NCBI RefSeq assembly: GCF_036785885.1
Contig: NC_092329.1
Span: forward strand, 6,200,001-6,264,000
Direction: 5' to 3'
Length of the DNA: 64,000 bases
Source: Coffea arabica
Lineage: Eukaryota > Streptophyta > Magnoliopsida > Gentianales > Rubiaceae
A program made the translations under genes and the position numbers. This document shows, in pieces, positions 1 through 11,500 of the stretch (position 1 is its first letter; each line of letters opens with the position of its first letter). The notes beneath the pieces were generated by a model that was not told where the DNA came from, did no database searches, and saw only the letters and a program-made list of their open reading frames with translations.

Positions 1-97
1 GTATTTGTCTTTGATCTCAGGGATACATTACCACCTCAAGAATCAGAATTTAACAGCGATTTAACTTTAAGCCTTACTTGTTGTTTCATCCCTATAT

Positions 98-132
<35 letters not shown>

Positions 133-891
133 ATAGAAGTGAAGGATGGGAAGGAAGAAACCGAGTTCTATATATTTTTTTTCAATCACTGGATTATATT
201 TGCTACCTTTTTTTCGTTTTTTCCACCTTTAATCTGCTTTACCTAGGGATCTTTGTTTTGATAGAGGCAGAGAGTTAGAATTTGACGGTGGTTTTCCTGG
301 CAAAGTTTAGATTTTTCTTGTTTTCTTGCCTTTCTTGAGGTTGCCGTTGGGTAGAATGCTATGATTAGGTTCCTGGGCTTTATTGGGAAGTATATGACAG
401 AATCTGAAAAAAAATTCATCGACATAATTATGTCTATTTATAAAGCAGGAGGGAGAGCGGCTTCAACTGGCGACAAGTAGAGGCTGTGTACCTGCAAATT
501 TGATTGTTCCATCTACATGTAAAATTTATCACCGTTTACTTTGACAGACTGAAGAATAAAGAATTCATAAACCTATATTTGTCTATCAAGAAAGTCAGGT
601 CCAATTATTGTTTACCATGTTTGGATGAAAACCACCATTTCACAACTTTATTAGCTGATCACATCCTTCAATTTCCTGTGTACACATTCTACGAACTTGT
701 TTTACCTTTTTTTCCATTTCTCTAACAGCAGTCATAAATAGAATTAATCCCTGCAAAGGCTAAATAATGAATTCATCTATAGTGAAAGTAAAATATAGCT
801 GGCAGGCATACTAATAATGTTTCTCGAACCCTATTAATCTTTTTAACTACATTGACAAATGAATTCCTTGTTAATTTTGTTTCTTTTCCAG
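1..891 (+). other. Probable intron (or intron plus leader) of the FLZ gene
   Basis: No coding exon of the FLZ family is visible here: no frame carries the first CxxC half of the FLZ finger. The stretch ends with a pyrimidine-rich tract and AG at 890-891, directly before a clean coding exon. It contains a T tract of about 29 bases (100-128) and is AT-rich throughout. The window happens to start with GT, so the upstream exon may end just outside it, but that cannot be shown. Calling the whole stretch intronic is inference from the two-exon structure usual for this family. Confidence 0.55.
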
Positions 892-1051
892 AGGCGATAG
901 TGCATTTTGCAGTCTAGAGTGTAGACAGCAGCAGATGAATCAAGATGAAAGAAAAGAGAAGTGCTCATTTGTGGCATCCAAGAAGGATGCTACAAACGTA
1001 GCCACAGGATCCAAAGTCTCCACCAAAGGCGAGACTGTCGCTGCCGTGTAG
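892..1051 (+). CDS. FLZ-type (FCS-like zinc finger, former DUF581) protein, last exon only
   Basis: After the acceptor AG at 890-891 the exon reads [19 protein letters not shown] and continues to TAG at 1049-1051, giving 53 codons after one phase base. FCS and ECR, each supplying one Cys, followed by an RQ-Q-x-x-DE segment, are the diagnostic second half of the FLZ zinc finger. Proteins of this family are small plant adaptors, several of which bind SnRK1 kinase subunits; that is family knowledge, not visible here. The tail after the finger is Lys/Ser/Thr-rich and unstructured, as is common in the family. The first exon, with the CxxC half, must lie upstream of the window, so the gene is partial. 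Phase at the junction (one base carried in) fits a Gly codon at the start of the GDSAFCS motif. Confidence 0.85.
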
Positions 1052-1932
1052 AGTGGAATTAGACCCCATACTCCATTCATATGTGCCCACTAGCATGTAA
1101 TATATGGCACTTTTCCATATATCTATATCTGCATATATATATCTATCTATCTATGAATGAATGAATGTATTATGTTCATGTGGGGCTGCACTTGTATGTG
1201 CACTCTCCTATGCTGGTGGGCAATTTTTGCACTATGATTTCTTGTGGATCTAAGTTCCAACATACACAACCTGATGGAATCTTCTTGGTTGATTCTCTAT
1301 TAATCCTAGTTGGTTGGTGATTGCCTTTGTTATTCCAATTAATGTATCCATAGCCTCAAGGCCATTAATGGAAAGAAAATTGCAGGGTTTTCAGTGCAAG
1401 CTTTGGTCTTCCGAGTAGTGTATTTTAGTTCTCTTTTAGTTGTGTTCAATCAAAATGCAGATGGCCATGTTAATTTGTAGGGTGGAAAATATCCAGGGTT
1501 TTTTTTTTTTTTTTATCACAATTACTTTTGGTCTCTCCATAATTGTGTATATACCCCACACATGGAAAATGGGCCATATGAGAGTTTTAATTAATGTGCA
1601 AGGCATTATATATAAATCCCGGATTTTCCTTATTTAGTTGTGGTCCATTATGTTTTATAGTACTAATTTTATTTCATATTCTCATTTTCGAATTCAACAC
1701 TTTTTGGTCCCTCAAATCTTTTAAGTCATCGTACATGTTTTGACATTCATGGTCTCAACATTGGAGCATTTGGGACCTTATATATGTGACTGAGATTGTG
1801 CTCTTTGATCTCAATTTACGATGGATTATATGACAAACTAAAGAAACAAAAGAAACTATGCCAGTTAAAATTAGAAGCTAAGAGAATAATAATTGAAAAC
1901 AAGTATGTACGTCACAGAAAGAACAAATTCTG

Positions 1933-2057
1933 TTAGATTTGAAATTGGTAAAAAACACTACTAAAAAAATCACTGCATTAGATTTGAAATTCGTAAAACG
2001 CTAGCAAAATCTCTCCATTAGATTTGAAATTGGTAAAACACTAGCAAAATCACTTGA
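1933..2057. repeat. Three-copy tandem repeat, about 40-45 bp per unit
   Basis: Units begin at 1933, 1978 and 2018, each with TTAGATTTGAAATT followed by G/CGTAAAA and a (G)CTAGCAAAATC-type tail. The first unit is 45 bp, the second and third 40 bp. Units 2 and 3 are more alike than either is to unit 1. No coding potential is seen. Confidence 0.8.
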
Positions 2058-2363
2058 GATTTAAACATTCACAAATTGAGATTCTCCTTCATCCAAAATT
2101 GATTTGAGTTTGACATGTATCTTACTTGTTTTACTTTCTTCTCATTCTCTCTCACCTCTAGTCTCTTCTTCTTCTTCTACCTCTAAGTGCGGAATGGCGA
2201 CATTATGTTAAAGATTCCTATCGTCATATTGCAATATCTTTTGTCTCCTGGAAGCTGATGCATGACATCATAAGACACCAATTAAAGGAAGCCAAGACGT
2301 TAATAATAGTGACTAGATATCACACGTACTATATAACAAGGTCCATAGGTAATTTTGATTGCT

Positions 2364-2538
2364 ATGGCACTTTATAGTTGATATATACGAGAATAAATTC
2401 ATTGTGCAAATCAAACACTTCAGTATTAATCATTGAGGGGAAGGAAAAAAAATGGCACTTTATAGAAGATATATGACAATAAATTCATTGTGCAAATCAA
2501 ACCCTTCAATATTAATCATTGAAGTGAAGGAAAACAAA
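2364..2538. repeat. Tandem duplication of an approximately 88-bp unit
   Basis: Unit 1 (2364-2451) and unit 2 (2452 to about 2538) both start with ATGGCACTTTATAG and share TAAATTCATTGTGCAAATCA and then TATTAATCATTGA. A handful of substitutions and small indels separate them. Not coding. Confidence 0.85.
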
Positions 2539-3809
2539 GGAAGAAAAGGAACTGTTATATATGTTATATAGTCATTCTCAAAATTAACCCATCCCTCTAA
2601 AAAATCCTTTAAGCAAAAAGTGTAGCAATTCACTGGCTTGCCAAAAAAAAAAAAAGAGAGAATCAAAGCTAGAATTACTCGGTTGAAATAGTTATTTCTT
2701 TATTTAATTTCTGAATATTTCACTCTCACTGCTGTCTGCTGATGATCAGTAAACAGAATTTTCAAATATTCTGTCCTCATTTTCCAGTTGGGTCAGCTGC
2801 CTTCTCTTTTTCACTCACCCCAACATTCTGAGAATAACAAGTGTAACCGTAGTTTCATATACTCTCCAAACTAAACCTTTTGGCTGCCTTTTGTTTTCTA
2901 GAACTGAAGCTCCCAAATTTCCAATACCAATTTTACGCTCATAATTAGTGTCAATTACACACAAATAATGACTAAATCTATATTACGGATTCCAAAAAAA
3001 AAGTAATTCTGGATTAGAACCAAATTACAGTCTCAGATCCCACTTGTAATCTATTTCCTTGTCAACTAGCTGTGGCCATTGAAATGAATGGGACCTGGGA
3101 ATTCCATAATTTTTTCCTCAGGAAATTGCACTTTGGGGAAGAGGGCATCTGGTAATAATGGTCCTACCCAAATAAATTCGGTTGCCCCCACAAATTTGTC
3201 AGCCGGAGCCCAAGTCCCTTTTTTTGATGTCCGTTAGTGCCCTATATCAATATGCAGACAGGGGCACACAATTACTGGTTCCACTTTGGGCGGTTCTGCT
3301 GCCCACCGGAGCCGGGGTGGTGTAATCGCTGTCGAATGTTTTCCCAGCCAAATTTTACTCCACTAAAAGTAAAGGTGAAATTCAACAACAATGTGGCCGG
3401 CAAAAAAGCAATGGAAGATATATGAATACGATATATGCTAAAAAAAAATGCTGAGATAATTTATGGGTTTTTTTTTTTTTTTTTTTGCAATTTGAGTAAT
3501 TATTTGAGTAATTCGGTCTCTTGAAGTTACATTATTAGCATTTAAGTTTATTCAGCATCTGGAAATTAGTTTAATTTAAGATGACATTTGTTTTGGCTAG
3601 CATTCGAGCATAGCATTGTCACATACAATAATGCAGTTCAACTTTTTTCGAACTGTAAATTAAGATTAACCAACAATGTGTTTATCTGAGGCTAAAAGGC
3701 ATCATTTAACAAATTAAGGGAAGTGGAAAAATAGTAACGAGTTAAATGAAGGAAAGGGTGAGAAAAATTTTCGACCTTCCTAGTTAAATTCTCTATGCTT
3801 GACAAGAGC

Positions 3810-3989
3810 ACACGGGATCCTCAGTGTCACTTTTTCAGTGGCAATTCAGTGTCACTTCTATATTTATGCCAAATGTCCTATTTATTTAATTTGTCATATG
3901 TTATTTATTTAAATTTCTTCTACCATCACGTGATTAGTGAGATTGACACTGGATTTGGCATCGAGTAGTGGCACAGAGGGTCCCAACTG
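3810..3989. mobile_element. 180-bp MITE with MULE-like features and a 10-bp target duplication
   Basis: The element is bounded by a perfect direct repeat TGACAAGAGC at 3800-3809 and 3990-3999. Its ends are imperfect inverted repeats: left ACACGGGATCCTCAGTGTCA, right (reverse complement) CAGTTGGGACCCTCTGTG, with further pairing inward around CAGTGTCA. A 9-11 bp duplication is characteristic of Mutator-like elements; hAT gives 8 bp. No ORF, so it is non-autonomous. Element ends are slightly uncertain because the best-conserved part of the inverted repeat starts at GGGA. Confidence 0.75.
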
Positions 3990-4399
3990 TGACAAGAGCC
4001 CCATATTAATAATTTGATATGGGCTACTTTCTTATTGCTTAGTCAAACTTTGATATTAAAATTTTAATCTCATTGTCTTGACAAGAATTGCCTCAAACAT
4101 TTTTTTTTTCTCCTCAGTTTTACTGGATTACAATTGCCAAACTTAATATGTTAGGGATACGGAAGTTTACATGTGAAAGTAAAAAGGTAAACAACAACAT
4201 GGGATCACCATTTTAGTTCACTTAAATTAAAATTGAAGATTAGGATCACATGGAACTATTAATTTTTCTCCTCCACAAAAAGAGGAAGCTGACTCAAGCA
4301 TTAACTAGTGTTTTTCTATCCCGTCACGTAATTAAAAAAAAAAAAAAAAAAAGGTCAGGCAACAAGTAGTTCTGTATACTAAATTGTTTTTTTTTTAAA

Positions 4400-4424
4400 A
4401 TATATATATATATATATATATATG
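4400..4424. repeat. (AT)n microsatellite
   Basis: Uninterrupted AT dinucleotides, about 12 units, preceded by A and T runs. Confidence 0.9.
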
Positions 4425-5131
4425 TGACTCACAAAATGCAGTATAAATGGGTAGGGAAACAGATTGCGCTGTTATCCACTGTCTTGAATCTGTATAACTG
4501 TGGTACATGCATGCAATTGATCAAAGAACGACATACATGTTAAACCTTCATTCATCATGGGGACGTAATATATATCACTTAGTATAAATTATTTGAGATT
4601 TGGTTTGATGCGAGTGACAATGTTCAAAGAATACCAGTTAAGTGCAGCATTCACATCTTGAATGAGTGGCCAAATTAATGACTGCAAATTGGCAAGTTGG
4701 AAAAAGAATTTTATGGGATTCCATTAATATGGATTGGTGGACGCTTCCTCCGAAACCAGCTCATGATTCTCCTTTACCTCATAAACATTGAAGAAATATT
4801 TGTTTTTTGCATTAATTTCTTCGACCATACACTTGTATACAGTGTACTTGTTAATGAAGCATATAATTGATCGACTGCATAGCTCATGTCTTCGATCCTG
4901 CTTAGATGTCTTTACCCCAAAAAGGTGAAGAATGGATTAATTAATGAGATTGATGCAGAACGAATACTGCCCTCTTTGCTACTTCTTGGCATATTAAGTC
5001 AAACCTAAAAAATAGAAAATTTTATGCTATTATTTAATAATATTTTATTTAAGTTAATGTTTTAGTAATTTTATTTGAATCAAATTATGATAGTTTTATT
5101 TCGTACGAATTAGTATTTTAATAGAAATTTT

Positions 5132-5193
5132 CTTGTAATTGTAAGACTTATTTATCAAGTCTCTTATAATTGTAAGGCTTGTTTATCAAGTCA
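5132..5193. repeat. 31-bp direct tandem duplication
   Basis: Two adjacent 31-bp units (5132-5162 and 5163-5193) share CTTNTAATTGTAAGNCTT followed by TTTATCAAGTC, differing at four positions or so. No coding potential. Confidence 0.8.
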
Positions 5194-6429
5194 CATAGTC
5201 TATAAATGAAGAGTTTTACTATTGTTGTCACTTAAGAAAAGTGAAAGTTTGGTAAGGGAAGGGTTTTTAAAGTTTTTCTCGCTGCTAGACTCTGCTTTGA
5301 ATCCTATAGTTGTATTGATGAGTTCGTTAATTAACAATTATATTGAAGTCAAATGAATATTATATTTTAAAGTATAAAATATTTAAAATTTAAATTTAAA
5401 GATTAAAGTGAGAACGCAACTATAATTTAAGGGTTCAAAGTGAAATTCACACAAAAATTAATCCCTACAAAGCCGTTTTGGTCTGAATCACTCCAAATGC
5501 CAGAGATGCATGAGCAATAAGAGTTCGGAGTCCAAATTTAGAGTGTTCCTTTAACAAATATGGCCATACATCTTTTTCCTCCAGAGTTTCAAATTTCAAC
5601 ATTCTTTTTTACAGACCAAGATGTGTTAGAAAGCCTACACACCTATAAAAGCGTTAAAGATTATAAAGGGTAATCGCTTTCCCATGCGTGCATGTAAATA
5701 TTCCTTTTCTTCAGAACTAGCATTTGCTTACAATAATGCATCTGGCCGAGTATCCACAGGTGAATCGTGTATGTCACCGGGGTGAAAATATATTTCACAT
5801 AGGCCCATCACCATCTATCAAAGTTATACTTGGTTCTTTTTTATTTTCTTTCCCACCCGAAACAGCAAAAGATAGATTTAATTGTAGGTTTTGGTGGTTC
5901 ATGACGACATGAGAAAAGGTGTATCAATTGATATCTTACTTTAGAGTTGAATACCATCATGATATCGACCGAAAGAATAACAAGAATAGTTAAAAGATTT
6001 GACAAAAAAAAAAAAAAACTATTTCCTTTTGGGTTGCTTACAAGGCCCGACTGGTTTAGGAAGTAAGCAAACGCAACTTCACCATTGCCGTGGATGAGGA
6101 AACAAATGTAGCAATAAATTATGAGATACCTTGTACTTTTGTATAGAGTTGGAGTACATCATAAATCCCTCTTACGTTTGGTTGAAGTTGCTTTCTACAC
6201 AACTTCTTAGGTTAAATTTACTTAAGAAAATGCCATAAACTAAAACCCATCGTGCAAGTTGGCATCTGACTATTTCCAACGCGCTCACCTGAATCAGTGC
6301 TTCAAAAATTAATTAATTAACGATCTGTTTAACGGATGCTCATAAGGCACATGCCCAGATGTTAGATTTTTGAAAATATAAGATTAATTAGAAAAATTGT
6401 ATAAATGTAAGGGGATTAATTAAGAAAAG

Positions 6430-7836
6430 GGAAAATCGTTCAAAACGTCCCTCACATTTTGTAAAATGACTTTTTTCGTCCCTCACTTTTAAAAGTATAA
6501 TTTTATATCCCTTATAAATTCACATTGGTCAAATTTGATCCCTATTTAGGTTTTTAACTAGTTTTTGACTGGAATTCATTACATGCCTTGCACGCGATTA
6601 ATTTTTAAGGGTAAAATTGTCAAATCAAATTTTACATTATCCGATTCATTGTCCTTCACATTTCACAAAATGAATTTTTTCAACCCTAACATTTTACAAA
6701 ATGAATTGTTTCGTTCCTCTCATTTCACAAAATGAAAATTTTTCATCCCTCACATATTTCAAAATGAATTTTTTCATCCCTCATTAATTATATGTACGAA
6801 TAGTTTTTTTCTCTTTAAACCCATGTATATATCTATTTGCTTTCACCTGAGAGTACGAATAGCATGTAATATATCTCTATTTGATTTTACCTAAACAGAC
6901 TAATCGTAGTTATACACATGCTATTCATAGAGATATGCAAGGGTTTAAAACTAACAATTTTATTTTAAACTCATGTATATATGTATATAATTTCACCATG
7001 TGAACCTATTCAACATTTGTGGCCTTTTTCTTTTGATAATAATTTATTTACTGAGTTGTATGATAAGGTCATCTAATTAATGGGTTCTAATTCGTATTCT
7101 ATAGTCATACTAACAAATTGCAGTTTAAATCTAAAATTTTTACTCGCCACTTTTAAGATTAACAGTTGAATTACTTATCTTGTGATTATTTTAAAATTTG
7201 AAAGTGTCAATCACTTATTTCTTTTTATCACACTTTTCCCCTTTTGTTTAGTCCAAATTTAATTCAATATAAATACTCGATAATATTTAGGACTAAATGT
7301 CTTCTTTGTTTTCAATTTTCGAATAAAAAAATGAATATGAGTGAAAAACAAACAATTTTTTTTAAACCTATGTATATATTTATTTGATTTCACCTGAGCA
7401 GTACGAATAGCATGTAATATATGTCAAATAGAGATATATTATAAATCAAATAAAAATATATTACATGCTATTCGTACTACTCAGGTGAAATTAAATAGAT
7501 ATATACATGGATTTAAAAAAAAAAACTATTCGCACACATGATCAATATGGGATGAAAAGATTCATTTGGAAAAATGTGAAGGATGAAAAAATTCATTTTG
7601 TAATATGTGAAGAATTATAAATCGAATTATGTAAAATTTAATTTGACAATTTTGCCCTTAAAAAATGATCACGTGCAAGGCACGTGATGAATTCAGGCCA
7701 AAAACTAGTCGGAAACCTAGATAGAGACCAAATTTGACCAATGTGAATTTGTAAGGGACGTAAAATTACACTTTAAAAGTGAGGAATGAAAAAAGTCATT
7801 TTGCAAAACGTGAGGGACGTTTTGAACGATTTTTCT
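6430..7836. mobile_element. 1.4-kb non-autonomous MULE with very long inverted repeats
   Basis: The element is flanked by a perfect 10-bp direct repeat TTAAGAAAAG (6420-6429 and 7837-7846). Its ends are inverted repeats: left GGAAAATCGTTCAAAACGTC, right the reverse complement with one or two changes. The two arms can be matched by eye over roughly 400 bp each (about 6430-6885 and 7430-7836), which leaves only a 500-bp centre. The 10-bp duplication and long TIRs place it with TIR-type Mutator-like elements. There is no transposase ORF, so it would need help to move. The left arm carries about four tandem copies of a 30-bp motif (CACATTTCACAAAATGAATT-like, 6652-6782) where the right arm has two. 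The centre holds a further strong hairpin (listed separately). Confidence 0.85.
7388..7490. repeat. Internal palindrome of the long-TIR element
   Basis: TTTCACCTGAG then AGTACGAATAGCATGTAA on the left is matched by its reverse complement ending at 7490, giving a stem of about 33 bp with one bulge. Pairing continues outward to roughly 7360 and 7515. A third copy of the same stem sequence lies at about 6847-6880. Confidence 0.8.
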
Positions 7837-7878
7837 TTAAGAAAAGTGTGTAAATGTAGAAAATAATAATAATTGTTA

Positions 7879-7910
<32 letters not shown>
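7879..7910. repeat. Compound (GT)n(AT)n microsatellite
   Basis: About nine GT units run directly into about seven AT units, between the two large transposons. Confidence 0.9.
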
Positions 7911-7912
<2 letters not shown>

Positions 7913-7944
7913 AAGGTTAGATAAAATATATGTGTGTTAACGGG

Positions 7945-8549
7945 TAGGGATGTAATCGAGTCAAGTCAAGCTCGAGTATTGCTATACTCGAGCTCGACTC
8001 GACTCATATATACCTAGGCTCGAGCTCGACTCGAACTCGACCGAGTACAAAAAATCGATACTCGAAACTTGACTCGAGGAACTCGCTTTAACCTCGAGAC
8101 TCGACTCGATAAGGCTCGACCTTTAGTCAAGCCTTATCAAGTCGAGCCTAATCAAGTTTTTTGACACACTTTCGTCTTTTCTTCCCTTTTTTAGATATTT
8201 TTTCTTTTTAGGTCTTTTTACAATTATGTTTTTACTTTTTTGCCATTATGAAATTTTATTATAAAGAAGAGTTTATTGTAAATTTCGTAAAACTTATACC
8301 CATAATGGTCATTTTATAATTATAATACATATATATTATTTAAATTATAAATATATTATTTAAATACTCCCGACTCGACGAGTAGCTCGACAAGTCTCGA
8401 GACTTAAAATATTGGCTCGAAACTCGACTGGAATGACAATCGAGTAGCTCGAGACTCGGCTCGAACTCGGTCAACCCGAATTCAAGCCAAGTCGTTGACC
8501 GAACTACTCGCGAGCTACTCGATTATGGCTCGACTCGCGTATATCTCTA
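7945..8549. mobile_element. 605-bp CTCGAG-rich hAT-like non-autonomous element
   Basis: Perfect 8-bp direct repeats TTAACGGG flank it at 7937-7944 and 8550-8557, the target-site length typical of hAT elements. Ends are TAGGGATGTAATCGAGTC and, on the other strand, TAGAGATATACGCGAGTC. Both subterminal regions are packed with CTCGAG, GCTCGA and ACTCGA motifs in both orientations, while the centre is AT-rich without an ORF. A second member of the same family lies at 62365-62705. Assignment to hAT rests on target-site length and end motif only. Confidence 0.8.
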
Positions 8550-8557
8550 TTAACGGG

Positions 8558-11500
8558 TGCCCATATGACACCCATTAGAAAAACTCATTAATTAATCAAG
8601 TAATTAATCGTCCCCTAATCAAAAACTAAAATAAAAAATCAGATAATATCGGTTTAGGAGCAACTCCATAGATCCCAAATCTGGTTGATAATACATGTGT
8701 CACCAAATAATGATTATAACTTGTTATGTTTATCTCAAGTAAAGGATACCCATATCTAGAATAGTGAAATTGCAATAAAGTGAAAAGGAATATTTGCCAC
8801 GTATAAGACTACTGCTTGATACGAATCTTCAAGTAAGAGGTTCAAGAATTTGCAATCATATGCCCAAATGGACTCCAAGCAATCCAAGTTCCTGAGTTAA
8901 TCAACCAATATGGAATTGTAAGAGTATAATATTAAAATCTTTTTAGTGCAACCACAACAAATTGAAGAAAGAAGTCATTGTAAAAGATTTTACAGTTTAA
9001 CCTATACTGTAGACTTAATCCTGCCCCAGTATTGAATATTCAGTGTCCTATTGTTTCTGTCTCCGTGTTATGGAGGCACTTGCACATTGCCGTACTGTTT
9101 ACATACTAAACTCAAAAGCTTCTTGACCAATCAGGAGCTTTGATTTATTATGCAATCAAGATTTTATTATTCAACCCCCATTATTAATAGTCAACAGTTT
9201 GATGTGATGCCTCTTCAATTATTTATAAAAATACAAGAATAGCATTAATACCAATTATTTATAAAGTGCCTTTTAGGGCTGGTAAGGTGTCCGATGTGTC
9301 AAAACTTGAGTATATAAATACACCACGAACGAACATGTTAATATTTTACTCAACATTGTTTAGTTCATATACACATATTGGTAGAGATCGTAATAAGTGA
9401 TTAAATACCCGTGTTTTGGTATTACAATGCTATTTGCAAGATTAATCCTGAATGTAATTTCCTGCTTAATTAGGTCTTGTTTGAATTGTGATTTTTTATA
9501 AACATATTTTCTAATCACCTTTTATCTCATATACATCGAAATGTCACGGTATATTTTTCTATAACAACTTTTAAAAATAGCAATTCAAACGGAGAAAATT
9601 AAACAACCGAAAAATACCAAAGAAAATTAAACAATCTTGAACAGCATTATGAACTGTAAACATGGGTGACTTTGAGGTAGTACTCTCATATTGGACACAT
9701 CAACCGTCTACATTCTTCAAGCTAAATGATCTGTGTTGTTTATCTACACTCTTCAATGGTATATCTTCATTTCGCCAATTTTTTTTTTTTTTAACCTTCA
9801 TTTGTTTAATCTCTACTAATTCACATCGTACACCAACGAACAAGTATGACCAAGTGCAGTCTGAAAGTGACAATAATGTTTTCTTTGCCTGTCAAGGTGA
9901 CTGCTTCTTTAAAAAAAAAATTGAAAAATTTTTTCGCTTTGTCCTCTAGTAATAATTAATGAAGTTTATATATGTGAGAGGAAACACAGAGGAGTTACAA
10001 GGTCATATCATGATAATTGCGTTCAATAGTCTGGGTTGAATGAATCAGTAGTATTTTATTTTCAGACAAGCAATTTACAACAAATAATATCGAATGTGTC
10101 TCGAATTTAATCATTAAAGAGCTGAACAGATCCAACAATATGATTGAAGATGAGACGAATATTCTGCGATGGGAAAAAAAAAAAACTAAACGAATCAAAA
10201 TGAGAGGCGCAAAAAGGAAAAAAGTGATTCTAGGAGCAAAACAAGCAGGAAAATCAATACAACCATGGAAAGTACAAACAAAAAGAACTGCTATATAACA
10301 AAGAGGCCCTTTTTGTTTTTTTTTCTTGCATATAGTAAACGTTATTCGTACTTGTCAAACCTTCACCATGAAATCTCCAATCAATGATTGGACGAAATAC
10401 AGCAACACAATAAACAGGAAAAAAAGACTATTAATCCTCCTAAGCCATGAATAATACAGCATGGCGTGGATACATCTGTTCAATCATTTGATTATATTTG
10501 TGATTCCTTAACCAAGGCCTGGAATTATATCTTTCGCCCTTTATTTTTCTTCTCTATAAATTTCAAAAAAAAAAAATAACGAAAAGCCCCTTTAGAATAT
10601 GATTAGTATCACACCAAACACAATTAAAAATTGCAATGCGGCCAATTGGGAGAATCCTATTTTTTGGCTGTCCTTTTTCCGTAAATGATGAGAAAAACTT
10701 TCATCTTCAGTTCTTGGTGTTTTCCACCCAGTGGTTTTTTCAATTGTTGTTCTCACAAAATTGATTGGAAGAGGACACAAGAAAATGGGTAGGGTCATCT
10801 GGAGCCTCACAAGTCACAAAAACTCACAACTGTTTCAATCTTTACACCCGAGCACGAGCAGCAGCCTCAATTGCATGGCTAGCCATCAATGTCGACCACT
10901 GGCTTTATTGCCGTCCTGTACTCTCGGCTTCCTGCTTGTTTGGGATGCATCACGGCCCGCTATTTTGGCCATTTTTTTGTGACCTTTCCAAATTGGAAGA
11001 GCTTTCTTCGCATCATCAACTTCTGATATATTTGTTATTTTCAATTTTCTTCAATTATTAAACCAAGGTAGGAGAATACCTTCCTAAATTTCTATCCTCA
11101 TTTTTTTTGTTCTTGAATGCTGATATGTCAACATAGGCTTACCAAACAGGGCCGTAGTGCATTCGAACAGCTAAACAATACTTTGTTTTTAAAATATCTT
11201 GTTCATTTTTTATGGGACAAAATTGACATGACATGATTTGTGAAGCTTTTTACAACATTATAAGCTTCACATTGCAATAGCCACTGAGTTGCACTGTATG
11301 AAGTTGGACCCTTCAATCAATATCCAGAAACAAAGAGAGGCCATCCCTAAGACACATGTATGGCCGTTACCCAAGTTTAGCCCTCGAAAGAATTCTTTTT
11401 TTTTTTTTAATGGAAAAAATGGGGAGGAAGAATGACTTAGGTGAGTATTCAACCTCTTTTTCTCTTCATTTTTTTTTTTGGTTGGAGGGTTGGCTGGTAA

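Larger units (their letters stand above)
1052..3799. other. 3' UTR of the FLZ gene followed by gene-free spacer
   Basis: About the first 300-400 bases are probably 3' UTR of the FLZ gene; they include short TATC and GAAT tandem runs near 1137-1170. Beyond that only short ORFs without recognisable domains occur. Two local tandem duplications (listed separately) are the only structured parts. Homopolymer runs of A or T (1500-1514, 2641-2654, 3469-3486) are typical of plant spacer. Confidence 0.6.
4000..6429. other. Gene-free AT-rich spacer
   Basis: No ORF with a recognisable domain. It contains an A run (4333-4351), an (AT)n microsatellite and a short tandem duplication, listed separately. The stretch 5040-5360 has an LTR-like look (TATAAAT box, run of short A/T motifs) but no terminal TG/CA pair or flanking duplication could be shown. 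Confidence 0.5.

Noticed and set aside
5040..5360. Possible solo LTR
   Set aside because: A TATAAAT box and LTR-like texture are present, but no TG...CA ends or 5-bp duplication could be found.
10731..11061. Overlapping plus-strand ORFs of 83 and 98 codons in a GC-richer patch
   Set aside because: No domain, no splice-supported extension and no similarity I can name; the patch is open in two frames, which suggests composition rather than coding.
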